Positions 32,677 to 43,903 of a stretch of DNA of 64,000 nt are shown here, in pieces. Positions within the stretch are counted from its first letter, which is position 1. Every line of letters begins with the position of its first letter. Under the pieces are notes generated by a model. It was not told where the DNA came from. It did no database searches and worked only from the letters and a program-made list of their open reading frames with translations. Location: NCBI GenBank assembly GCA_030295235.1, contig AP026143.1, positions 794,320-858,319 on the forward strand, read 5' to 3'. Both the position numbers and the translations under genes were made by a program. The stretch comes from Fistulifera solaris (taxonomy: Eukaryota; Bacillariophyta; Bacillariophyceae; Naviculales; Stauroneidaceae).

Positions 32677-34518
32677 CTAAGTCTCTGAACTTCCCCGCTT
32701 TTTTTTCTTCTTTGTCTTCGCGGTTATGCTTTCAACTTTCCTCGATGGACTACTATTTCTGACCGGACTCGAATGGGCCGACGAACTATTTTTGCCTAGA
32801 TACTTCGAAGTTTTTGCCAGCAGCTTGTCCACTTTCTTCATTCTATTTGCCTGGACATCTCTATCGTCGTCTGAATCACTTTCGGAACGGTAAGAATATA
32901 CCGGATTTTTCGTACCAGCCCTCTCATGGTTCACTGAAGACGGCGCTGCAGCATGTGACATGATTTTGCTGGATATATCACAGTCTACGATTGCATCTAC
33001 CGCACACTCTTGGGGCCGAGAGCTTTCGCGCGACACCTTTTCTAGGGAGCGATCAGAATCATTGCAGAGAGAAAGTAACCGCTGAGAAAGAAGAAGAGCA
33101 TTGCTGCTACCTCCATCCGAATACTGAAAATCTGAACATGAAAGGACTTCCAATAGCGTCATTGTTTCACCAGAATCAAACTGAAAAGACTCTGAGAAAT
33201 TTTTGAAGGAATTCGATTCAAACTTCGGAACATCCACTAATGTCAGATCTTCTCCTTCCATACTACTTTCCATCATAGCAGCAACTTCTGCCTTTGCTCT
33301 CGCAATTTGGCGTTGTAGTCGCTCAATAACCAACTTCTTTTCGTATTGCGCCAAAAGCCTTCTCCTGTTTTCCTCCCATACTTCTTTTTCAAAATCGATT
33401 CGATGTGCCTCTTTAATTTGATCCTGCATATATTTGAGCGTACCCACTTCAGTTCCTTTCATTTCGTGATGCAAGTCAAATATACTGTCGATCGCTCTCA
33501 TTTTTTCTTCGACCGTTTCTCCACGTGTGACTCCATTTCCAACAGAGCTACGCCTTTGAGCCCTTGCGGTCTGTGTCATGTAACGGTGCATGATTGACTC
33601 TTCTTCCCGCGTCAGCTTGTTGAGCTCCTCAAGCTTTTGCTTAAATACCGGGCGTGGCTGCGGGCTGGCACTTAGATCACTAAAGGGAATTGAAGACGGA
33701 ACGCATGTTTCGTCGGTGCGTTTCGTAGTTTGCTCCTCCGCTTTTCGTTCAGGGGAGCTCAAATTGACGAAAGGCAACTGATAGAGCCGGTTCTCCTGCT
33801 CCGATCTACTGGAATGCGTACTTTCGAAAATATCAAAAGCCGGTTTAATGGTCGCCGGTAGCGCTTTCCGACGCGGAGAATGAAGCGGCTTATCGGAGTG
33901 CGAACCAGCTGTTTGATCTTCTGAGCCATCTAATGTCACTTTTTCCCAAACCTTTCCTCGTTTGACGAATCGAGCTGTTTTCGCTGGTGATAAACTTGTT
34001 GCCCTCGGAGGTCTAGGTTCGGAATGACCGTTGTTTGTCCCGTATCCCGATGACGAGTGTATACTTACAGCCATTCCCGTTGAGTTCCGACGATTACGAA
34101 CAAATCGTTTAGGCTCATCCCTTTGAGAAATATCGCCGTATTCGAAAACAGCAAGTCTATCTACTATAGAACTCTTGCCATGTCGCGAAGTCTCAAAAGC
34201 ATTCGTAGGCTGTGAAGAATCATCGCGGAATGTCGTGTCATAGCTTTCAAACAAATTGATCTTTTCTGAAACGGAGCCTCTACGAGGCATTCGTGATCTG
34301 TATGTCGATATTGAATCATCTCTGCGTGTCTTTTCGGTGGAGTCGTATAAGCTGCTTCGATCCGCTCCGATACTTCGTCGCCTTGTTTGCTGCTGCGACT
34401 CGATTGTGTTCGTAATAAAGTCCTCTGTATTATAACAAAAAGTTGATTCCGACGTCGAATGATCATCTGCATAATCATCTTCGGTGACTGAATGCAAAGA
34501 AGCACGCAGCGACGACAT
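32677..34518 (-). CDS. Disordered coiled-coil protein, founder-like member of the local family
   Basis: An uninterrupted 613-aa frame, mostly polar and disordered. Motifs shared with the next two genes are: WEKVTL near a KRGKV segment; SPRRKALP-x2-IKP-x3-IFES; SVGNGVTRGETVEEKMRAID; then a coiled coil (MQDQIKEAHRIDFEKEVWEENRRR and following, about residues 365-415); and a C-terminus with LLAKTSKYLGKN and a poly-Lys tail (KTKKKKKRG). Unlike its neighbours it lacks the tandem RPGM repeats. I know no family for it. Nuclear or cytoskeletal roles are possible but unproven. It is part of a three-gene paralogous cluster (32677-42363). Confidence 0.7.
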   Translation of the reverse strand: MSSLRASLHSVTEDDYADDHSTSESTFCYNTEDFITNTIESQQQTRRRSIGADRSSLYDSTEKTRRDDSISTYRSRMPRRGSVSEKINLFESYDTTFRDDSSQPTNAFETSRHGKSSIVDRLAVFEYGDISQRDEPKRFVRNRRNSTGMAVSIHSSSGYGTNNGHSEPRPPRATSLSPAKTARFVKRGKVWEKVTLDGSEDQTAGSHSDKPLHSPRRKALPATIKPAFDIFESTHSSRSEQENRLYQLPFVNLSSPERKAEEQTTKRTDETCVPSSIPFSDLSASPQPRPVFKQKLEELNKLTREEESIMHRYMTQTARAQRRSSVGNGVTRGETVEEKMRAIDSIFDLHHEMKGTEVGTLKYMQDQIKEAHRIDFEKEVWEENRRRLLAQYEKKLVIERLQRQIARAKAEVAAMMESSMEGEDLTLVDVPKFESNSFKNFSESFQFDSGETMTLLEVLSCSDFQYSDGGSSNALLLSQRLLSLCNDSDRSLEKVSRESSRPQECAVDAIVDCDISSKIMSHAAAPSSVNHERAGTKNPVYSYRSESDSDDDRDVQANRMKKVDKLLAKTSKYLGKNSSSAHSSPVRNSSPSRKVESITAKTKKKKKRGSSET

Positions 34519-35460
34519 AGCTAATGCAAGTCTCGACGAAGATTCGCACTTAAATTCGATCTATACTGTAGAGAAACAGTGATAGGATAATAATGTGTGT
34601 TTAGAGAAACACAATCTTCTCGCTACCCTGACTAAAGGCAAATGTATTTAGCAACCAGCGGCAGCAGCCAAGAGTTAGTATTGTTGTTAATAATTGTATT
34701 TTTGATCAATGAATGGACCTTCTTAGGAAAGGAAGCAAGGAGTGTTTTTGGGAGTGTGTTATTATGGAAGGCGATAAAAGGAATGCGTACTTTTCCCTCT
34801 CGACGGAGAATTTATTGAGCTCGAAAAGTCCCCGCAAAAAGAAGCTTTAGTATAAGGAAAGAAAGTACTCGCCCTGTACTGTTTATTGACTTGTGACTGT
34901 TTGCAGCAAAACTCTCGTCCAAAACTTTATCACAACGTCACGAAGGCACACAAGACCAAGAAACGACACTTTAGCGTTTATTGACTCCTCAAGAAACAAA
35001 TAGAATGGCTTTGAAGTGGTGCGTAGAATAAGTAAAATAATGTGTAAATGACGTGTTAAACTATCAAAAGGCTGTAAGTTGGTTGGCGAGTCGTCGTCGT
35101 CATTGTCGTCATCGGCTTCAGTCTCTCGTTTCCGCTGTGATCCTTCGTTGCAAAAAGCCCACGAACACCACAAGGGCGATTGACGCTGTGAAATATTGCA
35201 ACGCTCTTGTGCGTATGACCGGGAAATGATAGTTATTCGCTTTCGTATTGTCGGTCCGATCGCGGTGCGAACGACATCAAACTACAATAAATGGTCGGCC
35301 ATTATTGTATGACAATTCAAAAAAGCTATAACGTTTTAATCTGTGTTTTTCACTTACTCACTTTCTAAACAACTAAATATCACTGATTTTCTTCTTCTCT
35401 CGCCTTTTATCCTTCGTTCTATCTCTTCTCTTATGAGTGTCATCGTCTCTTGAACTTTTC
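34519..35460. other. Intergenic inside the paralogue cluster
   Basis: Contains an AT-rich region and a CGTCGTCGTCATTGTCGTCAT run near 35090-35115. A 96-aa minus-strand frame here has no recognisable domain. No supported gene. Confidence 0.4.
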
Positions 35461-38400
35461 TTATCCTTTACGTGTTTTTTTCTTTTTGTCCTTCTTCTGC
35501 TCCTTTCGCTGTTTCTTATCATCTCGATCACCGCTTCTCGAAATAGGGACGCGACGCACAGGCACGGCTTGTTTCCCGTGCTCGGACAGGTACTTGGACG
35601 TTTTGTTGATAAGAGCATTTATTTTCTTGTTCGCAGCATCGCTATCCGAGCTATAGTCAGAACTGGACCGAGACACCACGCTGCTATCGTCTGAACGGGC
35701 TGAGTCATTATAAGAGGGAGAGAAACAAAAAGCTGAAGATCCATACAAGCTAGATTTGTTCAGCTCGGATGCAGAAGCATAAAAAGTACTGGCCCTGGAT
35801 GTATCTGTAGATCCTGCAGTAGAGGCATTGGTTAAATCCATGGATGTGTTTGCACTAGGATTGTCGACCTTCAAAGAAGCCGAATCCTCCATGTCGGGTT
35901 TGACATCGTCGTCAATATGATGTATATCTCCGTACGAATTACCTCTTGCCATGCCAGGACGCAGGCCCGAAACACGATGCGAGCGACTCTTTCGTTGCTG
36001 ACTCTCGTCTTCGTCATAATCTTCCGCAGCAAGTTGATCAGTGTCGTTCAGTCCATTACCATAGGAATCACCTCTTGTCATACCAGGACGCAGGCCCGAA
36101 ACACGATGCGAGCGACTCTTTCGTTGCTGACTCTCGTCTTCGTCATAATCTTCCGCAGCAAGTTGATCAGTGTCGTTCAGTCCATTACCATAGGAATCGC
36201 CTCTTGTCATACCAGGACGCAGGCCCGAAACACGATGCGAGCGACTCTTTCGTTGCTGACTCTCGTCTTCGTCATAAGCTTCTGCCTCATGTTGTTGATC
36301 GGAGCCGTTCAGTCCATTACCATAGGAATCACCTCTTGTCATACCAGGACGCAGGCCCGAAACACGATGCGATCGACTCTTTCGTTGCTCATTCTCGTCT
36401 TCGTCAAAGTCTTCTGCAGCAAGTTGCGCAGCGGAATCGTTCAGTCCATTACCATAGGAATCACCTCTTGTCATACCAGGACGCAGGCCCGAAACACGAT
36501 GCGATCGACTCTTTCGTTGCTCATTCTCGTCTTCGTCAAAATCTTCTGCAGCAAGTTGCGCAGCGGAATCGTTCAGTCCATTACCGTAGGAATCACCTCT
36601 TGTCATACCAGGACGCAGGCCCGAAACACGATGCGATCGACTCTTTCGTTGCTGATTCGCGTCTTCGTCAAAATCTTCTGCAGCAAGTTGCGCAGCGGAA
36701 TCGTTCAGTCCATTATTATAGGAATCACCTCTTGTCATACCAGGACGCAGACCCAAAGCGCGAGTTGGTCGACTTTTCGGCTGTCTATGATCGGCTTCAT
36801 CGTATTCATCTGCAGCAACTTGCTTACTTGAGTCATGAAGTCCATTTCCGTAGGAATCACCTCTTGTCATACCAGGACGCAGGCCCGAAACACGACGCGA
36901 GCGACTTTTTCGTTGCTGGTCGTCAGTTTCATCGTCGACATTTCCAGCGCGCTCTTGATAGGAATCGTCCAATCCATTACCATAGGAATCACCTCTTGTC
37001 ATACCTGGCCGAAGACCGGAGACGCGATGCGAACGACTTTTACGTTGCTGGTCGTCAGCTTCATCGTCGACATTTCCCGCGCGCTCTTGATAGGAATCGT
37101 CCAGTCCATTTCCGTAGGAATCACCTCTTGTCATTCCAGGTCGCAGACCGGAAACGCGATGCGAGCGATTCTTACGTTGCTCGTGGTCGGCTTCGTCAAC
37201 ATCCTCAGTAAACGGTTCATAGGAGTCATCCAGGCCATTGCCATACGAGTTGCCTCGAGTCATTCCAGGTCGCAGACCGGAAACGCGATGCGAGCGATTC
37301 TTACTTTGCTTGCTGTCAGCTTCATCGTCGATATCCTCAGCAAACCGTTCATAGGAGTCATCTAGGCCATTGCCATACGAGTCGCCTCGAGTCATTCCAG
37401 GTCGCAACCCGGAAACATGGTGTGATCGATGATTTCGCGATTTATCCGTTCTATACTCATAGTCTGTACCATCAGAGTCGTCTAAGCCGTTGCCACATGA
37501 ATCACCCCTTGTTATCCCAGGGCGGAGACCAGGGACCCACTTTGATTTGTTTCCACGCTTAACAAACGTTTGTATTGACAGGGGACTTGTGTCATCATGA
37601 TCGTTTCCCAAGACCGCGGGCAGAGAACCACACGACGCATTGTAATCAAGGTGATCAGCTACGCCCAAACTTTGACGCTGATAATCGTGCCGAAGTTGCA
37701 TGATTGTAGCATTATCCCGTTTATTGTATCCTTGAGGTAAGTCGGTGACAACATGCATGGACCTCGCAATGGTTTGCCTTCGACTCATCTTTCGTGACAA
37801 AACTTCCGCTTGTTGCACAGATTTCTTCACTACCTTCTTGTTAATGAGGTCGGATGTTTCCATCATTTGCCTAGCAAGCTCTTCTTCTTTTCTTAGCTTT
37901 CTCTGAACTTTTTCCATGCGTACGTTCGTTTCATATCGATCGAGCAGCTCTTTTTTTCTTAGCTGCGCGGACTTCCTTTTCAAAGTCTTCACGATGCGCA
38001 CACTTGATTTGCTCCTGCATCTCAGCAAGGCTCCCGATCTCCGTTCCTTTCACTGCATGATGTAAAAGAAACATTGCATCAATGCGTTGCATCTTTTCCT
38101 CCACAGTTCTGCCACTAATGGTGCCGTTACCAGCCGAGCCTCGACGTTTTGCTTTTTCTTCCCAGCGTTCCGATCTGATTTTGAAGTTCCTTCTTCTTTT
38201 CGCTAGCTGACTTAGCTTTTCAAACTTTTGCAGTGTCGATTTTAAAGTTCCAGCAGGCTTCCGGTAACTACCACGATGGTCATAATGGCCAGAATCACTG
38301 TCGTCGTCATCGTCGACTTCGATAATTGACCCGTCGTCCTCGACACTATTCACTGGTCCTCGAATCAAGTCGCGCACGCTAGCTCTTTGAGCGTCGTCTT

Positions 38401-38970
38401 TTGATACATTCGACGACCTTCAAAGACATTAAGAACCGGCTGAAGAGCCTCGGGAAGGGCTTTTCGTCTCGGTGAACTTAGCACAGGTTGCTGTTGGTCG
38501 GCCTTTGAGCTTTTCTCGTAGAGCGAAGCCTTTTCCCAAATTTTGGTTCGTTTCGCTCTCTCAATAGCCTTGACAGGCGAAACGAGAAACTCCTTCGATG
38601 CAGATGACTTGTTGGGGCTTGAGAATTCAGCGCTAGCCTGAATTTCGTGCACTGACTCCTGAATCTTTCGGCTGACGGCGTTTCCTTTCGCAACAATACG
38701 CCTCGGTGAACCGAAGTCGCTCTCGGATTCATCTCTACACGAAAGGTCTTCATACATCGTGATCTTTTGGGAGATTGCCGTTGGAATTTGTCGTCCTGCT
38801 TTGAAATATGCGACAGACGGTTCCGAGCCATTCGAGGAGTCGTCAGAATCTAAGACGACGCATATTTCGTCTTCTTTTGCGTTCTCTTGCAAAAGAGCGT
38901 GCGCGTTATTCGCTTGAAACGGATGTCTAGATGGAGGAGTTGTCATTTTGTGGTATGCTTCAGCATTCAT
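35461..38970 (-). CDS. Tandem-repeat protein with 13 RPGM-x-RG-x-S units (two frame breaks)
   Basis: Three overlapping minus-strand frames form one protein: 38970 to about 38375, about 38375-37955, and about 37955-35461. The breaks are at about 38372-38385 (one base missing) and at a 7-A run (37951-37957, one base extra); the paralogue at 32677 reads through both regions without interruption. The N-terminus has KIWEKASL and SPRRKALPEALQP; the middle has GNGTISGRTVEEKMQRID and a coiled coil (IKCAHREDFEKEV...LLDRYETNVRMEKVQRKL). Then come 13 units of about 43-46 aa, core SHRVSGLRPGMTRGDSYGNG, each ending in an acidic DEDE-rich stretch and QQRKSR. The C-terminus has KINALINKTSKYLSEHG and a Lys-rich tail. 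The alternating basic and acidic units and recurrent R-G-x-S sites suggest a phosphorylatable scaffold; that is inference. Confidence 0.75.
35930..37560 (-). repeat. Intragenic minisatellite, 13 units of ~130 bp
   Basis: The unit encodes the RPGM-x-RG-x-S repeat. The most similar units lie at the telomere-proximal left end (about 35950-36700), where adjacent copies are almost identical, which indicates recent expansion or homogenisation. Unit length is always a multiple of three, so antisense frames also stay open (a 421-codon frame on the plus strand), which I reject as coding. Confidence 0.85.
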
Positions 38971-39985
38971 GGAGCCCGCCGTCGCTTTGAACTCAACAAG
39001 ATGATGACAATGATGATCGAGATGCGCTTCCAGTAGCTGACAAAGTCGTCAAAGCCGTCAAAAATGTCGAGAAATATTCTGAAAGGCGACAACGCAGAGA
39101 AGAGAGGCGAACGAGAGAAGAGAGAAACGAGAGAAAAAGGCCCAACGTGGATACAATGTCTCTGAACACATAAGTGATTGGACACTGGACAAGCCATTGG
39201 TCACTGGGTTCTTGAAATATCATTCGTAATGTACTGCTGTTCTCAAAGCGTATGGACTTTGCTGTACGAAAATAAATTGCGGGATTGCGGGTCATTGCGC
39301 TGTACATCGTGCGTCATAGAAAACAGGAAGCATTTTTGTTCTATATGCAATCATGAGTCATGACGACTCACTCATGACTCATCTCTTCTCCGTTCCCTTC
39401 CCTCATCACATTACACCGCACCTCTAAAATAAATATGTTTCTAGGTCTAGTTTCTGTAGACGAATAGTGATGATTCATTGTAAGTTTGATCATCTAAAAA
39501 TGGCTTTTATTGAAGTAGTACAGTTGCTTCTCGCAAGAGTATGGTTATTGATAAGGCAGTGTGGCAGTGTGGCAGTGTGGTTTCTCTTCCTTTGTTTTTT
39601 ACCAGGCAGTAAACGCTGATTGCAAATTTTCGATGCTATTGTGCATTGCGCATTGTCGATGCTAACAAAAAATATCTGCTCGTAACTCGTAGTCTAGCAT
39701 CATCATAAGCTTGAGAAGCTTTTAGAATGGACAAAGAATTGGGTGCGATCCGATACTCGGAATACATTCGTGACTGAACGCACTCGGCGGAAGTCGTGCA
39801 AGTCGTGGACGACCTAGTGCAGTATACAGGTTTTAAGTAGGGCACACCAATTGTTCGGTCATCGTCCTTTCTCTGCAAACAAGAAGAAAAGAGAAACAAA
39901 AAAATAAGACATCTTCGCAACGCGACATCCTGACAACGTAAAATGATTCTCGTCTCCTTTTGAGATTAATAATATCGTGTTAAAA
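38971..39985. other. Divergent region between two tandem-repeat genes
   Basis: About 1 kb separates the divergent repeat-protein genes. There is a triple GTGTGGCA run near 39560-39580 and a TGAC/ACTC motif cluster near 39355-39385. A 94-aa minus-strand frame is not supported. It probably carries both promoters. Confidence 0.4.
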
Positions 39986-42363
39986 ATGGAATCCACACGC
40001 TCTGAATCAATTGCGGCGAAGCTGGCACGCTTTGAAGCAACGATTGCGACAAACGATGAATCGACTTCCCGTTCGTTCATCGCAAATTTCGGGAAAAAGA
40101 AAGAGGCCAAATGCGCCGAAGGTCCTTAGCTTCTTATTCCCTTTCAGTTCCTGTTCAAGTCGAATCTGTGGAAGCTGTAGAAATGAGCGAATTCACAGAA
40201 ACAGAAAGAGGCGAGGACATTTTGGAGTACGAGAACAAAGAGCGCTCCGGAAACCAGCGTCGACTTGTCCCAGATCATTTCGAGCCAAGAGCTAGAAGAC
40301 ATAGCATGACGATGACAGGGAGAAAGCAAAATTTGACCGGTCGGAGACATAGTTTGACTGGTTCTCTGTATACGTTCGACGCGAGTACGGATGATTCGTA
40401 TGATACATCTGCATTTTCGCGACAAAATACGGTCAAAAGTATCGCTCGGCAATTCGAGACAAAGCATGAAAAGGAGGAGTTGACACACGACCTTGTTCAG
40501 CCTGGCAGACATACGTCTGCAGTTTTGCAGCCAACAATTGAAGCCTTTGAGTCAGCGCAACCGATCAAACATACCGATGACTACGAAAAATACAAAGATG
40601 AGCTTGCACAGACTTGTTCGGGGTTGTTAGACCAAAACCGTCAAGTATTTCTCTTACAATCAGAGGAAGCGCGAGAAATGAACTCAAGATCATACGCGAG
40701 AAAAAGCTCTCGCAGAAAGACTGACTCAAGTAGTGTAAGGCCTCTTGTATTGGACGAAAGAACGGACGAAGAATCATTATCAAGCTCGGAGGAAGACAAT
40801 GACAATTCATTTTCGAGTCATTCATCCGATGATCAAAGTCATACTGAACTGAGCAATGGTGTAGACGGCCAGTCTCGTAATCGCGTTCACTCTTTGAGAC
40901 CGGGAATGGAGAGAGGGCATAGCATCGAAAATCTAACAGAAGAAATGCATTTGATGCATAACCACGAACCGGAGCATCAGGATGGAGACTACGAGCGACC
41001 CCGTAGACGCGTCAACGCTCTTCGTCCAGGAATGGAAAGGGGGCATAGTGTCGAGAATCTATCAGAAGAAACGAAACTAGTAGAAAGCGTTGCAACAAGG
41101 GAAGGGAGCCCTGCCATTCCGGGTGGAAAGGAAGAGCGTCCCCGTAGACATGTTAACCCACTTCGCCCGGGAATGGAAAGGGGGCATAGCGTCGAAAATC
41201 TATCAGAAGAGATGCAGTCAATGAACAACTCTAAAACGAGAGAAAATCATTATGAAGAGGAATACCCAAAGGAAAAAAAGCCATCACGAAGACGTGTCAA
41301 CGCACTTCGTCCGGGTGTTGAGAGGGGGCACAGTATTGAGAATTTGTCGGAAGAAATGCACTCGTTGCAAATATCTGCAACGGAAGAAAATTTCGAAAAT
41401 CAGGATGGGGTGGTCGAACAAACCCGTACACGTGTCAACCCTCTCCGACCGGGAATGGAAAGGGGACACAGTATTGAAAACTTATCGGAAGAAATGCAGT
41501 TGTTGCATAGCTCTACAAACAGAGAAAGCTCTGATCATCAAGAGGCAATAGTCGAACGACCTCGTCGACGTGTCAACCCTCTTCGACCGGGAATGGAAAG
41601 GGGACACAGTTTCGAGAACCTGTCGGAAGAGATGCAATTGTTGAATTACTCTACAAGCGGAGAAAGTCACGAACATCAAGAGGCAATGGACGAGCGTCCC
41701 CGTCGACGAGTTAACGCTCTTCGCCCGGGAATGGAACGGGGACACAGTTTCGAAAATTTATCCGAAGAGATGCAGTTGATGCACAATTTTACAAGTGGAG
41801 AAAGTTACGATCTTCAGGATAAAACGCACGAGCGTCCTCGTAGACGTGTCAATCCTTTAAGGCCGGGAGTCGAGAGAGGACACAGTATTGAAAATTTGGT
41901 GGAAGAAATGAAGCTAGGGCACCGTTCTGAATTGGGAGCAAGTTCTAATGGTCATGATGGATACGACGAAAACCGGAAACGTGTGAACCCTTTACGACCG
42001 GGAGTCGAGAGGGGGCATAGTATTGAAAACTTATCGGAAGAGATGCATTTGTTTCACAATTCTATAACGGGAGAAATCTCAGATGGTAACGATGCAAAGG
42101 ATGAGCGACATCGTAGACGGGTCAATGCACTTCGTCCAGGCATAGAAAGAGGCCATAGCTTTGATGGCGATGTGGAGGGCCTCGTCGCCATGCATTCCTC
42201 CTTTGCAGAGGTTGGCGTCGCCGATGATATAAATTCAGCTTACTCTTCATCATCTGACGAAAGTGATGACTTTCCGATTAAGGAGATCACTTTTAAGCGT
42301 CGCCGCCGCAGAAGGAGAAGAAAATATTGGAACGACTCACATGCGGCGAGAGAAGCTGTTTAA
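39986..42363 (+). CDS. Tandem-repeat protein with 10 RPGM-x-RG-HS units
   Basis: The start is taken at 39986 (MESTRSESIAAKLARFEAT). The frame changes near 40098-40112 (GGCCAAATGCG, one base missing) before continuing to 42363, about 790 aa. A GT...TTCAG pair at 40122-40147 would also restore the frame but implies an implausibly short 26-nt intron. An N-terminal disordered region contains a segment like the paralogues (VLQPTIEAFESAQ). Ten units of about 45 aa follow, core RRRVNPLRPGMERGHSIENL with SEEM, separated by variable spacers. The C-terminus has an acidic patch and FKRRRRRRRRK, a likely nuclear localisation signal. The core LRPGM-x-RG-x-S is shared with the 35461-38970 protein, although the rest of the unit has diverged. 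Function unknown. Confidence 0.75.
40870..42180 (+). repeat. Intragenic minisatellite, 10 units of ~130 bp
   Basis: Encodes the LRPGM-x-RG-HS repeats. The ~20-codon core is well conserved and the inter-core spacers vary in length and sequence. Units are more diverged from one another than those of the neighbouring gene. Confidence 0.8.
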
Positions 42364-42629
42364 ATATACTTTTCTCCAATTGTTATCGGTAACGTATAAA
42401 TATCTATTGTAGTCTTTCATTGTTAGCCAAGATATAAAAAAAACCATCAAAATGCCTTAGATCATGTTGTGTCAAGCTGGGCAACCGCAGATCGTCTTGA
42501 GACATCGAGCAACAACAATAATCGACAAATCACATTGTTATTTCAGACCTGTTCCAGCACTTTGTCGTCATTAAAAATCGCATGTCCGAACAAATCCTCC
42601 TCTTTGTACTGTAACCACAAGTTTCGGTT

Positions 42630-43903
42630 TTAGGTAGCCGACGCCTCCTGCTGAGAATGCTGCGCTATCTTCTGAGTGGTTTGCTTTGTAATCGTCACAG
42701 GGCATGCCTCATCGCCTTTCTCTGCTGCCGCATATTCATGTGGGCACAAATTCCGTCCTTTGCTTCGAACGGCATGAACAGTGTCATGCAAGTACCGTAC
42801 GACTGGATCATCCATCTCGTCTTCATCCCATACTTTTGAATGTAATAGATAGAGCATGAGCCAACACGGCAAGTACCAAAGAGACGTCAGAAAAACCTTG
42901 CGAGCGTTTGAGTTTGTTTGCTCGTTACGAAACCTTTGAGCAATTTTCAACGCGTAGGCGTTCAAAACAATCCCTTCCAAAGCAAACATACTACTGGTCA
43001 TTCCGGCTGCAGTAGACATGAGTGGTAGCGCAGACAAATACCATGTGTATCGCACAATGAGTTTCGCAGCTTTGTCCGGATCTACGCACGAGAGCATCTG
43101 AAAGCCACCGCGAGCATAATCAATACGATGCATATAAGACAGAGCGAAAAAGTGCGGCATTTGCCAGGCGTACAACGTCGCCCCTAACAAAATAGCTTGA
43201 GCATCTAATGCACCTCCCGTGGCGGCTGAGTAACCAATCTGCAGTCAAGTCGCGAGGGTAAGAAACGACCGATCAACAAGCATGATGTGACAATCGCTAA
43301 CAATGATCTTACCAAAGGAGGTACTGCTCCAACAACAGCTCCAACCCATGTATTTATTACGGAGCGAGGTTTTAAGTAGGTGTACACCACCGAGTAAAGG
43401 AGAATATTGCCAAATCCCAGCGCGGCGGCAATTGGATCGGTCATAGTCAGGAGCGCAGTCCCACTAACACCCCACAACGTTGCAGCAGCTTTAGCTTCAG
43501 CGGGAGAGAGTGCACCAGTAACAAGCGGGCGTGTCTGAGTCCGTTTCATGCAAGAGTCTCTATCTATTTCAAAGATTTGATTAAACGCGGCAGCACTGCT
43601 ACTACAGAGAGCCGTTCCCATCATACAAAGCGCAAAGTCAGACGTTAGAACAGGACCAGCAGCAGCCACATATCCGGCAGCGCTTGTTGTTACGACAAGA
43701 GCCGAGAGTTTAGCTTTAGCCAAATCTGAGTATGCCGCAAGCGTTGAACCTCGAGGGCGCACTGACTTTTCGGTCTCCAAGAACGATTTTGATGAACTAG
43801 CAAAAGGTCTCGAGAAAGCAGAAGTTTGGCAACCCAGCCTTTCACTGCATACTCTATACATTGAACCAGAAGCCTTTGTATTATTTCCTTTGAGGATTGA
43901 CAT
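42630..43903 (-). CDS. COX10: Protohaem IX farnesyltransferase (haem O synthase)
   Basis: Two exons, 43903-43313 and 43238-42630, joined in phase 0 across a 74-nt intron (GTAAGA...CTGCAG). The product is about 400 aa and transfers farnesyl to haem B, making haem O for cytochrome c oxidase in the inner mitochondrial membrane. UbiA-type signatures are present: NQIFEIDRDSCMKRTQTRPLV (the N-x3-D-x2-D motif and RTxxRPL) in exon 1, and after the junction IGYSAATGG then YAWQMPHFFALSYMHRIDYARGGFQML. Several hydrophobic helices match the nine-TM plan. The N-terminal ~50 residues are rich in Ser/Arg and basic, consistent with a mitochondrial presequence. The C-terminus extends beyond the conserved core by about 50 residues. 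No damage was seen. Confidence 0.93.

Noticed and set aside
35917-37211. Long plus-strand open frames (304 and 421 codons) across the minus-strand tandem repeats
   Set aside because: The unit length is a multiple of three, so antisense frames remain open. The translated product has no domain character and is a mirror of the RPGM array.
35930-37560. CRISPR-like regular repeats
   Set aside because: Repeats are ~130-bp coding units in a eukaryotic gene, not short repeats with unique spacers.
40122-40147. A 26-nt intron in the plus-strand tandem-repeat gene
   Set aside because: It restores the frame and has a good pyrimidine tract, but it is far shorter than any other intron here. A single-base error is simpler.
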